DNA of 64,000 nt from Reyranella sp. (GCF_004297405.1 NZ_SCVC01000021.1:1-64000); one strand, 5' to 3'. Shown: positions 50,576 to 60,373, counted from the stretch's first letter. Numbers and translations are program-made. The notes: generated from the sequence alone by a model not told the origin.

Positions 50576-52360
50576 ATGAACCGACGCCACCTGCTCAAAC
50601 TCGCTGGAGGGCTGCCGCTGATGTCGACCGCCTATGCTCAAGGGACCCCTTTCCGGCGTAACCGTCCCGGCGATCCGGCTTGGCCGTCGCCGGCGCAATG
50701 GGACGCGCTCAAGGCCCGCGTGGCCGGCCAGCTCTCCCAGGTGCAGTCGCCGCTCGATGCCTGCCGTGCCGCCCCCACCGGCCCCGAGTGCGAGACCCTG
50801 TTCCAGCGACTGAAGAACCCCTGGTACATCGGCGACACGCCGGGGCTCACCCAGACCAGCGGCTGGGCTGACGCCTGGACATCTTCACCCAGTGCCTACT
50901 GCGTCGCTGCCCGCAGCGCCCAGGACGTCGCGGCGGCCGTGAACTTCGCCCGCGAGCACCGCCTGCGCCTCGTCGTGAAGGGTGGTGGGCATAGCTATCA
51001 GGGCACCTCCTGCGCGCCCGATTCGCTGCTTGTCTGGACGCGGCACATGAACAGCACGGTCGTGCACGACGCGTTCGTGGCGCAGGGCTGCAACACCCCG
51101 CCTCAGCCGGCCCTGTCGGTTGGCGCGGGCGCACTGTGGCTGCATGCCTATGGCGCCGCCGCCAAGGCCGGCCGCTATGTGCAGGGCGGGGGATGCCTCA
51201 CCGTGGGTGTGGCCGGTCTCATCCAAAGCGGCGGCTTCGGCAGCTTCTCCAAGCGCTTTGGTTTGGCGGCCGCAGGCCTGCTCGAGGCCGAAGTCGTGAC
51301 GGCCGATGGCGAGGTGCGTATCGCCAATGCCTGTACGAACCCTGATTTGTTCTGGGGATTGAAGGGCGGTGGCGGCGGCAGCCTCGGTGTGGTCACGCGG
51401 CTCACCTTGCGCACGCACGACCTGCCGGCAGTCGTCGGCGCCATCTTCGGTGCCGTGAAGGCCAATTCGGATGCCGCGTTCCGGCGGTTGATCGACCGCT
51501 TCATGACCTTCTATCGCGAAAGCCTGTTCAACCTGCGCTGGGGTGAACAGGTCCGCTTCCGCCGCGACAATACGATGGCCATCAGCATGGTGTTCGAGGG
51601 CCTCGATCGCGATGCCGCGGCAGCGGTATGGCAACCGTTCCTCTCCTGGATCGCAGCTCAAGGCGGCGACTACACGTGGAGCGAGCCGTCGGCCATAGTG
51701 GCGCTTCCGGCGAAGTTCTTGTGGGATCCGACGTTCCTGAAACAGAACGCGCCGCACCTGGTCCTGAGCGACGATCGCCCTGGTGCGTCAGCCGACAACA
51801 TCTTCTGGAGCAGCAACCTCGGCGAGGCAGGCTGGTTCCTGCACGCCTATCAATCGACCTGGATGCCGGCGTCGCTGCTCGACGACCAGCGTCGCGGCCA
51901 GCTCGTCGATGCGCTGTTCGCTAGCTCGCGGCATTGGCAGATGTCGCTGCACTTCAACAAAGGCCTGGCGGGAGCGCCGCCCGAAGAGATTGCCGCAGCG
52001 CGCGACACGGCGACCAACCCGGCCGCCGTCGAGGCCTTCGCGCTGGCGATCAGTGCCGGCGAAGGGCCGCCGGCCTTTGCAGGCATCGCCGGTCATGAAC
52101 CCGATCTCGCAAAGGCACGCATCACGGCGCGCGATGTTACCGCCGCCATGGGCGAGTTGCGCAAGCTGGTGCCGGAACCTGGAGCCTACGTTTCGGAGTC
52201 CAATTACTTCGAAGCGGACTGGCAGCAGGCTTTCTGGGGTGCCAACTATCCGCGGCTCCGTGCGGTGAAGCAGAAGTACGACCCGAATGGGCTCTTCTTC
52301 GTGCATCACGGTGTGGGCAGCGAGGCGTGGAGTGCCGACGGTTTCAGCCGGCGTAGCTGA
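50576..52360 (+). CDS. Secreted FAD-linked oxidase, berberine bridge enzyme-like, bicovalent flavin
   Basis: 594 residues. The N-terminus NRRHLLKLAGGLPLMSTAYA looks like a twin-arginine signal. In the PCMH-type FAD domain, His139 in VVKGGGHSYQG and Cys207 in GGGCLTVGVAGLIQSGG correspond to the two residues that bind FAD covalently in berberine bridge enzymes. The BBE tail is EADWQQAFWGANYPRLRAVKQKYDPNGLFFVHHGVG. Family members oxidise sugars, alcohols or alkaloids with oxygen. The substrate is unknown. GGAGGCTTGTC provides the ribosome site. Confidence 0.9.
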   Translation: MNRRHLLKLAGGLPLMSTAYAQGTPFRRNRPGDPAWPSPAQWDALKARVAGQLSQVQSPLDACRAAPTGPECETLFQRLKNPWYIGDTPGLTQTSGWADAWTSSPSAYCVAARSAQDVAAAVNFAREHRLRLVVKGGGHSYQGTSCAPDSLLVWTRHMNSTVVHDAFVAQGCNTPPQPALSVGAGALWLHAYGAAAKAGRYVQGGGCLTVGVAGLIQSGGFGSFSKRFGLAAAGLLEAEVVTADGEVRIANACTNPDLFWGLKGGGGGSLGVVTRLTLRTHDLPAVVGAIFGAVKANSDAAFRRLIDRFMTFYRESLFNLRWGEQVRFRRDNTMAISMVFEGLDRDAAAAVWQPFLSWIAAQGGDYTWSEPSAIVALPAKFLWDPTFLKQNAPHLVLSDDRPGASADNIFWSSNLGEAGWFLHAYQSTWMPASLLDDQRRGQLVDALFASSRHWQMSLHFNKGLAGAPPEEIAAARDTATNPAAVEAFALAISAGEGPPAFAGIAGHEPDLAKARITARDVTAAMGELRKLVPEPGAYVSESNYFEADWQQAFWGANYPRLRAVKQKYDPNGLFFVHHGVGSEAWSADGFSRRS

Positions 52361-52374
52361 AGGCGGAGGACATC

Positions 52375-53595
52375 ATGCCCGCCGCTGTTTTCGCCGCCCG
52401 GCGCGCTGACCTCGACTGGCTGCGTGTCCTCGCCTTCACTCTCCTCATCTTCTACCACGCCGGCATGGCGTGGTCGGGATGGAGCTGGCACGTGACCAGC
52501 ACCGACGACATCGCCTGGCTGCGCGAGGTGATGCGCTTCCTCAATCGCTGGCGCATGCCATTGATCTTCGTCGTCTCGGGGGCGGCCATCATGTTGGCGC
52601 TGGGTGCACGGACGCCGGGCGCGTTCGTGGTCGATCGCCTCAAGCGCCTGCTGCTGCCGCTGGTCTTCGGCATGCTCGTCCTCGTGCCGCCGCAGGTCTA
52701 TCTGGAGCGGCTCTATCGCGGGCAGTTCACCGGATCGTTCTTCGAGTGGCTGCCGCATGCGTTCCAGGGTGTCTATCCGAGCGGCAACACGAGTTGGCAT
52801 CATCTCTGGTTCGTGGCCTACGTCCTGGTGCTCACGCTCGTCCTGCTGCCGTACTTCCTCTGGGCGCGCAGCGCCTCCGGGCAGGCAGCCCAAGGTGCAG
52901 CCGGCCGCTTCATCGCGCGCACGGGCCTGCACTGGGCAATGGCGCTTCCGCTTGCAGCAGCGACTCTGTGGCTGGCGCCGATCTCGCACAATACCAACGG
53001 CCTGATCGGCGACTGGTATGGCCTCGCTTACTACGGGGCGTTGCTGCTTTACGGCGCGTTCCTGTTCGCCTCGCCGGAACTCCTCGTGGCATTGCAGCGG
53101 CAGCGCCGTGTTTCGCTGGCGATTGGAATCGTGGCCTACGCCTGCCTGTACGTGGTGTTCTTTGCCGGGGCGGTCCGGCCGGTCATCGCGCCGGAGCTGC
53201 GGCTCGCTTACTCCCTTCTGTCGGCGATCAACACGATGGCCTGGCTGTTCGCCATCCTGGGGTTCGGCCACCGCTACTTCACGCGTCGGCCTGTGTTCCT
53301 CGCCGAAGCGACTGAGGCCGTCTTTCCGTTCTATCTGATCCATCAGACCGTCGCGGTGATCGTCGTCTATTGGTTGCTGGCGGCGGGTGCTCCGCCGGTG
53401 GCTGGTTTCATCCTGACTGTGCTGGCGACCTTCCTGGGCACCTGGTGTGTTTATGCAGGGCTCGTGCGTCCCTGGAGTTGGGTAAGGCCGCTGTTCGGCA
53501 TGAAGCCGTTGGGAGTGAGGGAGCAGGGGGCTTTGCCCCGCCCGTACGGCGAGCCTATAAATGTTCCCAGGGCGGCCCCAAGGAGGACTCTATGA
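52375..53595 (+). CDS. Membrane acyltransferase (acyltransferase 3 / OpgC-like)
   Basis: 406 residues, about ten membrane segments. [25 protein letters not shown] with the conserved Asp-Arg and His (FYHAG), followed by [22 protein letters not shown], fits acyltransferase family 3 close to the OpgC/MdoC group, which succinylates osmoregulated periplasmic glucans; other members acylate surface sugars. It starts 14 bases after the oxidase and its stop overlaps the phaA start (ATGA), so all three may be one transcript. Confidence 0.9.
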   Translation: MPAAVFAARRADLDWLRVLAFTLLIFYHAGMAWSGWSWHVTSTDDIAWLREVMRFLNRWRMPLIFVVSGAAIMLALGARTPGAFVVDRLKRLLLPLVFGMLVLVPPQVYLERLYRGQFTGSFFEWLPHAFQGVYPSGNTSWHHLWFVAYVLVLTLVLLPYFLWARSASGQAAQGAAGRFIARTGLHWAMALPLAAATLWLAPISHNTNGLIGDWYGLAYYGALLLYGAFLFASPELLVALQRQRRVSLAIGIVAYACLYVVFFAGAVRPVIAPELRLAYSLLSAINTMAWLFAILGFGHRYFTRRPVFLAEATEAVFPFYLIHQTVAVIVVYWLLAAGAPPVAGFILTVLATFLGTWCVYAGLVRPWSWVRPLFGMKPLGVREQGALPRPYGEPINVPRAAPRRTL

Positions 53596-54773
53596 GCACT
53601 GAAATCGTCATCGCGAGCGCAGCGCGCACGCCTGTTGGTTCGTTCAACGGGGCTTTTGGTTCCGTACCCGCGCACGACCTCGGCAAGGTCGCCATCAAGG
53701 GTGCCCTTGAGCGCGCCAAGGTGAAGCCCGAGGAAGTCGACGAAGTCATCATGGGCCAGATCCTGGGGGCCGGTCAGGGCCAGAACCCGGCGCGTCAGGC
53801 GGCAGTCAACTCCGGTATCCCGGTCGACAAGACCGCCCTCGGCATCAACCAGCTTTGCGGCTCCGGCCTGCGCGCCGTCGCATTCGGCTGGCAGGCGATC
53901 CGCAACGGCGACGCCAACATCATGGTGGTCGGTGGCCAGGAGAGCATGAGCCAGGCGCCGCATGCGGCGCACATGCGCGACGGCACCAAGATGGGCGAGC
54001 TCAAGATGGTCGACACCATGCTGAAGGACGGCCTGTGGGATGCCTTCCACGGCTATCACATGGGCAACACCGCCGAGAACGTCGCGCAGAAGTTCCAGAT
54101 CACGCGTGCCGAGCAGGATGCGTTCGCGGCCTCGTCGCAGAACAAGGCCGAGGCGGCCCAGAAGGCCGGCCGCTTCAAGGACGAGATCGTTCCGGTCACC
54201 GTGAAGACCCGCAAGGGCGAAGTGGTGGTCGACACCGACGAGTTCCCCCGTCACGGCACCACCGTCGAGGCGCTGGCCAAGCTGCGTCCCGCTTTCACCA
54301 AGGAAGGCGGCTCGGTCACGGCCGGCAATGCCTCGGGCATCAACGATGGTGCGGCGGCGCTGGTGCTGATGAGCGCCGATGAAGCCAAGAAGCGTGGCGT
54401 CAAGCCGCTCGCGAAGATCGTGTCTTGGGCGACCACCGGCGTCGATCCGGCGATCATGGGCATCGGCCCCGTCACCGCGTCGCAGGCGGCATTGAAGAAG
54501 GCGGGCTGGACCGTGAAGGACCTGGACCTCGTCGAAGCCAACGAAGCGTTTGCGGCGCAGGCCGTTGCGGTCGGCAAGCAGCTCGGCCTCGATCCGGAGA
54601 AGCTGAACGTGAACGGCGGCGCCATCGCGCTCGGCCATCCGATCGGTGCGTCGGGCGCCCGCGTGCTGACCACGCTGCTCTATGAGATGCAGAAGCGCGA
54701 TGCCAAGAAAGGCCTCGCCACGCTCTGCATCGGCGGCGGCATGGGCATCGCCATGTGCGTTCAGCGCGACTGA
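53592..54773 (+). CDS. phaA: Acetyl-CoA acetyltransferase
   Basis: 393 residues, the usual length of biosynthetic thiolase. [15 protein letters not shown] holds the acyl-enzyme Cys, [19 protein letters not shown] the His, and [14 protein letters not shown] the proton-donor Cys. Condenses two acetyl-CoA to acetoacetyl-CoA for PHB. AAGGAGG 6 bases upstream fixes the ATG at 53592; it overlaps the acyltransferase stop by 4 bases. phaB is 1.9 kb downstream, separated by a lipoprotein and an exporter on the other strand. Confidence 0.95.
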   Translation: MSTEIVIASAARTPVGSFNGAFGSVPAHDLGKVAIKGALERAKVKPEEVDEVIMGQILGAGQGQNPARQAAVNSGIPVDKTALGINQLCGSGLRAVAFGWQAIRNGDANIMVVGGQESMSQAPHAAHMRDGTKMGELKMVDTMLKDGLWDAFHGYHMGNTAENVAQKFQITRAEQDAFAASSQNKAEAAQKAGRFKDEIVPVTVKTRKGEVVVDTDEFPRHGTTVEALAKLRPAFTKEGGSVTAGNASGINDGAAALVLMSADEAKKRGVKPLAKIVSWATTGVDPAIMGIGPVTASQAALKKAGWTVKDLDLVEANEAFAAQAVAVGKQLGLDPEKLNVNGGAIALGHPIGASGARVLTTLLYEMQKRDAKKGLATLCIGGGMGIAMCVQRD

Positions 54774-54800
54774 GATACGATGAAGGCCTCGGCCTAAAAC

Positions 54801-54832
54801 AAAACGCCCGAAGGATATCCTTCGGGCGTTTT
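54801..54832. terminator. Bidirectional intrinsic terminator between phaA and the lipoprotein gene
   Basis: A perfect 32-base palindrome: the stem CGCCCGAAGG/CCTTCGGGCG around ATAT has AAAA before and TTTT after, so it works on either strand for the two convergent genes. Confidence 0.9.
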
Positions 54833-54848
54833 CATTTGGTGGTCAGGC

Positions 54849-55298
54849 TTAGTTACTGATGCCTGTGTAGTAGTTGCTGGGAACCTGCTGACCCTGACGG
54901 ACGAGGCGACGGCCTTGGTCCCACGAGATCGTCATGAGCTTGGCATTGGTGGTGCCTACCGGCTCTGCGATCAGGAAATACGTCTCACCGGCCGCGACGG
55001 TGATGATGAGTTCGGTGCTGTCCTGGCTGCCGTAGGCCCTGAGATCGAGCGGATTCGGCAAGGCATCCAGGCGTATCCAGGTCGAGCCGGCCAGACTGCC
55101 GACAGCCTGACGGCCTTCCGAGATCGGGATCGGTGGCGCGTCGGGCGCCGCCGCGCCGCGCACGAGATAGACCGCGGCCATGCCATCCTTCGGCCCGGGA
55201 AAGTTCGTCCCGTAGGCCTGCTGGTATGAACTCAAACCGCCTTGCTGACAGGCGGCCACTGACAGAGCCACGACAACGGCGCACAACAACGTCTTCAT
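54849..55298 (-). CDS. Small lipoprotein, DUF2846-like
   Basis: 149 residues. The signal peptide MKTLLCAVVVALSVAAC ends in a lipobox with lipid-attachment Cys17. The body (KDGMAAVYLVRG, then GRQAVGSLAGSTWIRLDALPN and TELIITVAAGETYFLIAEPV) has the small beta-sandwich pattern of DUF2846-type outer-membrane-associated lipoproteins. Its function is unknown. GGAGGTCG precedes the ATG at 55298; a longer frame has no binding site. Shares the terminator with phaA. Confidence 0.85.
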   Translation of the reverse strand: MKTLLCAVVVALSVAACQQGGLSSYQQAYGTNFPGPKDGMAAVYLVRGAAAPDAPPIPISEGRQAVGSLAGSTWIRLDALPNPLDLRAYGSQDSTELIITVAAGETYFLIAEPVGTTNAKLMTISWDQGRRLVRQGQQVPSNYYTGISN

Positions 55299-55341
55299 GC
55301 AACGACCTCCGGCCGCAAAGTCCGACGGCCGCGGCTGCGGG

Positions 55342-56544
55342 TCAAGCGGCAGCCGGCATGACCCGCAAGCGGGCAAGCGGTGACAGCACGATGACGAGGG
55401 TGGAGAGCGCAAAGGCCACCGCGATCAGGATCAGGGCACTCTGCAAGCCGGCCTGGGCTGCCACCAGGCCGCCCGCCAGTGCTCCCAAAGGACGCACGCC
55501 ATAGATGGCAGTCTGCACCGTGGCATTGACGCGACCCATAAGCGGCGTCGGCGTGACCAGCTGGCGTACGGTAGTCTGGCAGATCAGCCACAGGATGGGC
55601 CCGAATCCGACTAGGAAGTGGCCGGCGGCCGACAGCAGGAAGCCGTGGCCCGACGGCGCTGTCAGGAAGAGGAGCGCCGCGACCACCGAAACCGCCGGTC
55701 CGAAGATCAACGTCGCGAAGGGCGGCAGTTGGCGCGAAGAGATCGGGGCGACCAGGGCGCCCAGGATCATGCCGGCGCCATAGGCCGACTGCGCCAGACC
55801 CATATGGGCGGGGTCGAGATGCAGCGGCCCCAGTGCCAGTGGCGCCCAGATGGCAAGCAGGGCGAAGAAGGCGAAGTTCCAGCAGATCGCGCAAAGGCTG
55901 ATGCCACGCAGCAGCTCATGACGCGCGACGAACTCAGCGCCGGTCCGAATGGCCTGGAAGAGCGAGGGGCGGTTGGCCTGGTTGTTCGGGGCGACGCCTT
56001 TTGGCAGGGCGAGTGCGCAGACAAGCGCGAGGGCGGCGCCGAAAGCAGCCAGCGCATAGCCCCAGGTCGGTGACAGGTGCTGGGCGACCAGGCCCGCGAC
56101 GAACGGTGCGGCCAGGCTCACCACGGCGCGCGTCAGCTCCAGCCGTGCGTTCGAGCGCGGCAGGTCGTCGGCCGGCACGAGACTCGGCAGCAGCGAGACC
56201 GATGTCAGGACGAAGACGACCGTGCCGGAGGCGCCGGCGAAGGCGGCCACACCGAGCAGAACGGCAATGCCGGTTGCCGCGGCGATCACCGCGGCGATGG
56301 ACGCCAGGAGGCCCAGCCCGAGTGCCACGATCAGCAGACGGCGGCGCGGCACGCGATCGACCCAGGCGCCGGCCGGCAACGAGACCAGCAGCCACGCCGC
56401 ACTTTGGGCAGCCACGAGCAGACCGAGAACATCCGGTCCTGCACCCAGGATGAGAGTGGCCGTAAGGGGCAGCGTCGCCAGGGCGAGTTGGTCGGCTGCG
56501 TGGGTTCCGGCGGAGACGCCGAGAAGAGCAGTGAAGGGCTTCAT
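55342..56544 (-). CDS. MFS exporter (EntS-like, MFS_3 family)
   Basis: 400 residues, about twelve membrane segments. LVSLPAGAWVDRVPRRRLLIVALGLGLLA is the family A-motif, and LPSLVPADDLPRSNARLELTRAVVSLAAPFVAGLVAQ is typical of the enterobactin exporter/MefA-like group, which pumps out siderophores or antibiotics. Specificity cannot be told. The lipoprotein follows 43 bases downstream. It diverges from phaB. Confidence 0.9.
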   Translation of the reverse strand: MKPFTALLGVSAGTHAADQLALATLPLTATLILGAGPDVLGLLVAAQSAAWLLVSLPAGAWVDRVPRRRLLIVALGLGLLASIAAVIAAATGIAVLLGVAAFAGASGTVVFVLTSVSLLPSLVPADDLPRSNARLELTRAVVSLAAPFVAGLVAQHLSPTWGYALAAFGAALALVCALALPKGVAPNNQANRPSLFQAIRTGAEFVARHELLRGISLCAICWNFAFFALLAIWAPLALGPLHLDPAHMGLAQSAYGAGMILGALVAPISSRQLPPFATLIFGPAVSVVAALLFLTAPSGHGFLLSAAGHFLVGFGPILWLICQTTVRQLVTPTPLMGRVNATVQTAIYGVRPLGALAGGLVAAQAGLQSALILIAVAFALSTLVIVLSPLARLRVMPAAA

Positions 56545-56691
56545 GGTTGCCGTTCTATGACCGGCAACGTGTGGCGCTCTATCCGCTGTCGGACATCAAT
56601 TCAAACGCCGAGGATATATCGCCGCGTCTGGCTTGCCCGGGATGGGGGAGAACCGGCTAGAGTGTGCTTGCCAACAGCAAGGGAGGAAACA

Positions 56692-57417
56692 ATGGCTGAT
56701 CGGGTAGCAGTTGTGACGGGCGGAACGCGTGGCATAGGCGCCGCCATCTCCCGGATGCTCAAGGACAAGGGCTACAAGGTCGCTGCCACCTACGCGGGCA
56801 ACGACGAGGCCGCGAACAAGTTCAAGGCCGAGAGCGGCATCAACGTCTACAAGTTCGACGTCGGTGACTTCGCGGCCTGCCAGTCCGTCATCGGCCAGAT
56901 CGAGAAGGATCTCGGGCCGGTCGACGTTCTGGTCAACAATGCCGGTATCACGCGCGACTCCACGATGCGCCGCCTGACGCGCGACATGTGGGATGCCGTG
57001 ATCGATACGAACCTCGGCTCCTGCTTCAACATGTGCAAGGCGGTGTGGGAAGGCATGAACACGCGCGGCTTCGGCCGCATCGTCAATATCGGCTCGATCA
57101 ACGGCCAGGGTGGCCAGTACGGCCAGGTGAACTATGCCGCGGCGAAGTCTGGTATCCATGGCTTCACCAAGGCACTGGCGCAGGAAGGTGCTTCCAAGGG
57201 CATCACTGTGAATGCAATTGCGCCGGGCTACACCGACACCGACATGGTCTCCGCGGTTCCGGCCAATGTGCTGGAGAAGATCGTGGCCAAGATCCCGGTG
57301 GGACGTCTCGGCAAGGCCGAGGAGATCGGCCGCGGCGTGATGTTCCTGATCGCCGACGATGCCGGCTTCATCACCGGCTCGACCCTGTCGATCAACGGCG
57401 GCCAGCATATGTACTGA
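56692..57417 (+). CDS. phaB: Acetoacetyl-CoA reductase (NADPH)
   Basis: 241 residues, SDR family. VVTGGTRGIGAAISRML binds NADPH, NNAGITRDSTMRRLTRDMWDAVIDTNLGS and the catalytic Ser (IGSINGQGGQYGQVNYAAAKSG with YxxxK) are as in PhaB1. IAPGYTDTDMV and the C-terminal ITGSTLSINGGQHMY complete the match. Makes (R)-3-hydroxybutyryl-CoA, the monomer for PHB, from the PhaA product. GGGAGG precedes the ATG. A strong terminator follows. Confidence 0.95.
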   Translation: MADRVAVVTGGTRGIGAAISRMLKDKGYKVAATYAGNDEAANKFKAESGINVYKFDVGDFAACQSVIGQIEKDLGPVDVLVNNAGITRDSTMRRLTRDMWDAVIDTNLGSCFNMCKAVWEGMNTRGFGRIVNIGSINGQGGQYGQVNYAAAKSGIHGFTKALAQEGASKGITVNAIAPGYTDTDMVSAVPANVLEKIVAKIPVGRLGKAEEIGRGVMFLIADDAGFITGSTLSINGGQHMY

Positions 57418-57442
57418 CAATCGGTGCGAAAGCGCCATGATG

Positions 57443-57469
57443 GGGCCGGCGCATGCCGGCCCTTTTTAT
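57443..57469 (+). terminator. Intrinsic terminator of phaB
   Basis: GGGCCGGC-GCAT-GCCGGCCC, an 8-bp perfect stem, is followed by TTTTTATTT. It begins 26 bases after the phaB stop. Confidence 0.9.
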
Positions 57470-57486
57470 TTGTGGTGGAGCGATCC

Positions 57487-57885
57487 GTGGCCAAGTTGAC
57501 CGAATACAAGGACATGAACCCGCGGGCCAAGGCTGTCGTCGAGGGGATCGCGAAAGCGCGCGGCAGCGATCCGGCAAACATCAACAACGTCTGGAAAGCG
57601 TTGGCGCGCCATCCCGATACGATGGAGCGCTTCGCCACCGAAATGCGTGAGGTGATGGCGCCGGGCAAGCTCGATGCGCTGACCAAGGAGATGATCTATC
57701 TCGCCGTCAGCATCGCCAACCAGTGCGACTATTGCATCAACTCGCACGGCTACATGGCGCGCCAGAAGGGCATGACCGACGAGATGTTCGGCGAGTTCAT
57801 GGCCGTCGTGCTGGCGGCGCAGAAGGGCAACAAGATCGCGACGGCCTACCGCGTACCCGTCGATGCGGCGTTCGAGGAGAAGTGA
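57487..57885 (+). CDS. Carboxymuconolactone decarboxylase / AhpD-like protein
   Basis: 132 residues from a GTG start preceded by GGAG. The AhpD-like motif ANQCDYCINSHGYMARQKGM has the redox CxxC and His of peroxidase-related proteins, so a disulfide-reducing or peroxide role is likelier than decarboxylation. LTKEMIYLAVSIANQ is the family's helix before it. The next gene starts 1 base after the stop, so they are coupled. Confidence 0.9.
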   Translation: MAKLTEYKDMNPRAKAVVEGIAKARGSDPANINNVWKALARHPDTMERFATEMREVMAPGKLDALTKEMIYLAVSIANQCDYCINSHGYMARQKGMTDEMFGEFMAVVLAAQKGNKIATAYRVPVDAAFEEK

Positions 57886-57886
57886 C

Positions 57887-58702
57887 ATGAACGACGCCAA
57901 GTCGATCGACCAGTCGACCAAGTGGGACGCCAATCTCTATCTGAAATTCGCCGACCATCGCACGCGGCCGGCGCTCGACCTGATGAGCCGGCTCGATCCG
58001 GCGAACGCTGCGCGTCCAGGACATGCGATCTACGATCTGGGCTGTGGCGCGGGCAATATCTCGCGTGTCCTGGCGGATCGCTTCGCGGGTGCGCCCATCG
58101 TCGGCATCGATTCGTCTGAGGACATGCTCGCCAAGGCGCGGGCACAGACGACAGATCCGCGCATCACCTTCGCCAAGGGTGATCTCGCTGCCTTCAAGCC
58201 CGATCGGCCGCCCGGCATCCTCTACAGCAACGCCGCCTATCAGTGGCTCGACGGCCATATCGACATGTTTCCGGGCCTGATGAGGCTGCTGCCGTCGGGA
58301 GGCCAGCTCGCGATCCAGATGCCGCGCAATCATGAAGCGCCCTCGCACGCGCAGATGAAGACGGCTGCCGAAGCGGGGCCCTGGCGCGACAAGCTCGCCA
58401 AGGTGCGCCCCATCGCGCGGGTGCAGGAGCCAGCGGATTACTACGACGTCTTGAAGCCGCTCAGCGCCGAGCTGGAGGTCTGGGAGACGATCTATCAGCA
58501 ACCGCTCACGGGCAAGGATCCGGTGGCGCAGTACACGTCGTCGACGGGCCTGCGGCCCTATCTCGAATTGCTGCAGGAACCGGAGCGCTCGGCCTTCTAC
58601 GAAACCTATGCCGGCCTGACCGCCAAGGCCTATCCGACACGAGCCGACGGCATCACGATCTTTCCGTTCCGGCGGCTCTTCATCGTGGCGCGTCGCGCGT
58701 GA
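57887..58702 (+). CDS. tam: Trans-aconitate 2-methyltransferase
   Basis: 271 residues, class I SAM methyltransferase. IYDLGCGAGNISRVLADRF is the SAM motif I, GIDSSEDMLAKAR motif post-I, and LYSNAAYQWLDGHIDMFPGLMRLLPSGGQLAIQMPRN the Tam signature. Tam methylates trans-aconitate, an inhibitor of aconitase formed by spontaneous isomerisation. ATG at 57887 chosen to match the family. The 3' end overlaps the next gene (GTGA). Confidence 0.93.
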   Translation: MNDAKSIDQSTKWDANLYLKFADHRTRPALDLMSRLDPANAARPGHAIYDLGCGAGNISRVLADRFAGAPIVGIDSSEDMLAKARAQTTDPRITFAKGDLAAFKPDRPPGILYSNAAYQWLDGHIDMFPGLMRLLPSGGQLAIQMPRNHEAPSHAQMKTAAEAGPWRDKLAKVRPIARVQEPADYYDVLKPLSAELEVWETIYQQPLTGKDPVAQYTSSTGLRPYLELLQEPERSAFYETYAGLTAKAYPTRADGITIFPFRRLFIVARRA

Positions 58703-60357
58703 AGTCTATTCGTCTGCTGGGCGCCGTCCTGCTTCTGCTGCTGGCGGCTTGCCGCGCCTCGGCGAGCTTTGCGGCACCGCAGACGATGGTGGCGGCGGCG
58801 CATCCGTTGGCGGTCGATGCCGGACTGGAAGTGCTGCGACGCGGCGGCTCGGCCGTCGATGCGGCGATTGCCGTCCAGATGGTCCTGGGCGTCGTCGAGC
58901 CGCACGCATCGGGCATCGGTGGCGGCGGCTTCCTCTTGCACTACGACGCCAGCACACAGGCCATCACCGTCTACGACGGCCGCGAGACGGCGCCAGCGGG
59001 CGCCAACCCTTCGATGTTCCTCGATGCCGACGGCAAGCCGCTCGGCTTTCGCGAGGCCATCGCCTCCGGCATGTCGGTGGGTGTTCCCGGTCTCTTGGCG
59101 ATGCTGGAGCTTGCCCATAAGGAGCGCGGCAAGCTCGCCTGGTCCGACCTGTTTGTGCCGGCGATCGCGGTGGCGCGCGATGGGTTTGCAATACCACCTC
59201 GGCTCGCCGCCTGGCTCGCGCGCATTCCATCTTTGCGCGAAGAGCCGGCCATTCGCGCGATCTATTTCAATGCCGACGGATCGCCCAAGAAGCTCGGCGA
59301 GCGCATCGCCAATCCCGAGCTTGCCAAAACGATGCGCCTGGTCGCCGAGCAGGGACCGCGCGCGTTCTATCAGGGCGCGATGGCCGCCGAGATGGTCGAG
59401 CGGGTGCAGAGCCATCGCCGGCCCGGAACCCTCTCCACGACCGATCTAGCGGACTATCGTCCTATCAAGCGTGAGGCGGTGTGTGGTCCCTATCGCGTCT
59501 GGACGATCTGCAGCATGCCGCCTCCCTCGTCCGGTGGCATCGCGATCCTGCAGATCCTGGGCCTGCTCGAGCCGTTCGAGATCTGGCACGACAAGCCCAC
59601 CGACCTGCGCGCGCTCCACCTCATTGCCGAGGCGAGCCGGCTCGCCTTCGCCGATCGCGATCGCTATGTCGGCGATCCAGCCTTCGTCGATGTGCCGGTC
59701 GCCGGCATGCTGTCGTCGGCCTATCTCGCCGAACGCCGCAAGCTGATGTCGCCCGACCGTAGCATGGGCAAGGTCGCGGCCGGTGTGCCGCCGGGCTATG
59801 TCGAGCGCGGCACCAGCCACATCAGCATTGTCGATCGCTGGGGCAATGCCGCCAGCTTTACGACCACCATCGAGGCGCCGTTCGGGGCACAGATCATGGT
59901 GCGCGGCGTCCTGCTGAACAACGAACTCACCGACTTCTCGCCGCGGCCCGAGCTGAACGGCAAGCCGGTCGCCAACCGCGTGCAGCCCGGCAAGCGGCCG
60001 CGCTCGTCGATGTCGCCGACCTTCGTTCTCGACCGCGACGGCAAGCTGGTGGCGGCCCTTGGCTCGGCCGGCGGTTCGCGCATCATCGGTGACACTTTGC
60101 AGGCCGCGGTCGGATTGCTCGACTGGAACCTGTCGCCACAGGCTGCCCTGGCCCTGCCGCGGGTGCTCAACCTGAACGGCGCCACCGAGCTGGAGGAGGG
60201 GACCGCCGCGGCGACCCAGGCCGACGCCTTGCGCGCGCTGGGCCATGAAGTACAAGTCCGCCCTCACGAAGGTGGACTCTCCGCCATCCGCCGCACGGCG
60301 GAGGGCTGGGAAGGGGCCGCGGACCCGCGGCGCGATGGCGTCGCCAAAGGCGAATAG
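58699..60357 (+). CDS. ggt: Gamma-glutamyltransferase (predicted lipoprotein)
   Basis: 552 residues, normal for the Ntn-hydrolase GGT. The nucleophile after self-cleavage would be Thr372 in YVERGTSHISIVDRWGNAASFTTTIEAPFG. PPPSSGGIAILQILGLLE and RPRSSMSPTFVL are the gamma-glutamyl binding motifs. The N-terminus has a signal peptide with a lipobox (LLLLAAC at about residue 18), so it may be anchored as a lipoprotein. Splits glutathione and gamma-glutamyl peptides in the periplasm. GTG start overlapping tam. Confidence 0.93.
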   Translation: MKSIRLLGAVLLLLLAACRASASFAAPQTMVAAAHPLAVDAGLEVLRRGGSAVDAAIAVQMVLGVVEPHASGIGGGGFLLHYDASTQAITVYDGRETAPAGANPSMFLDADGKPLGFREAIASGMSVGVPGLLAMLELAHKERGKLAWSDLFVPAIAVARDGFAIPPRLAAWLARIPSLREEPAIRAIYFNADGSPKKLGERIANPELAKTMRLVAEQGPRAFYQGAMAAEMVERVQSHRRPGTLSTTDLADYRPIKREAVCGPYRVWTICSMPPPSSGGIAILQILGLLEPFEIWHDKPTDLRALHLIAEASRLAFADRDRYVGDPAFVDVPVAGMLSSAYLAERRKLMSPDRSMGKVAAGVPPGYVERGTSHISIVDRWGNAASFTTTIEAPFGAQIMVRGVLLNNELTDFSPRPELNGKPVANRVQPGKRPRSSMSPTFVLDRDGKLVAALGSAGGSRIIGDTLQAAVGLLDWNLSPQAALALPRVLNLNGATELEEGTAAATQADALRALGHEVQVRPHEGGLSAIRRTAEGWEGAADPRRDGVAKGE

Positions 60358-60373
60358 GCGGAGAACGATCAAA

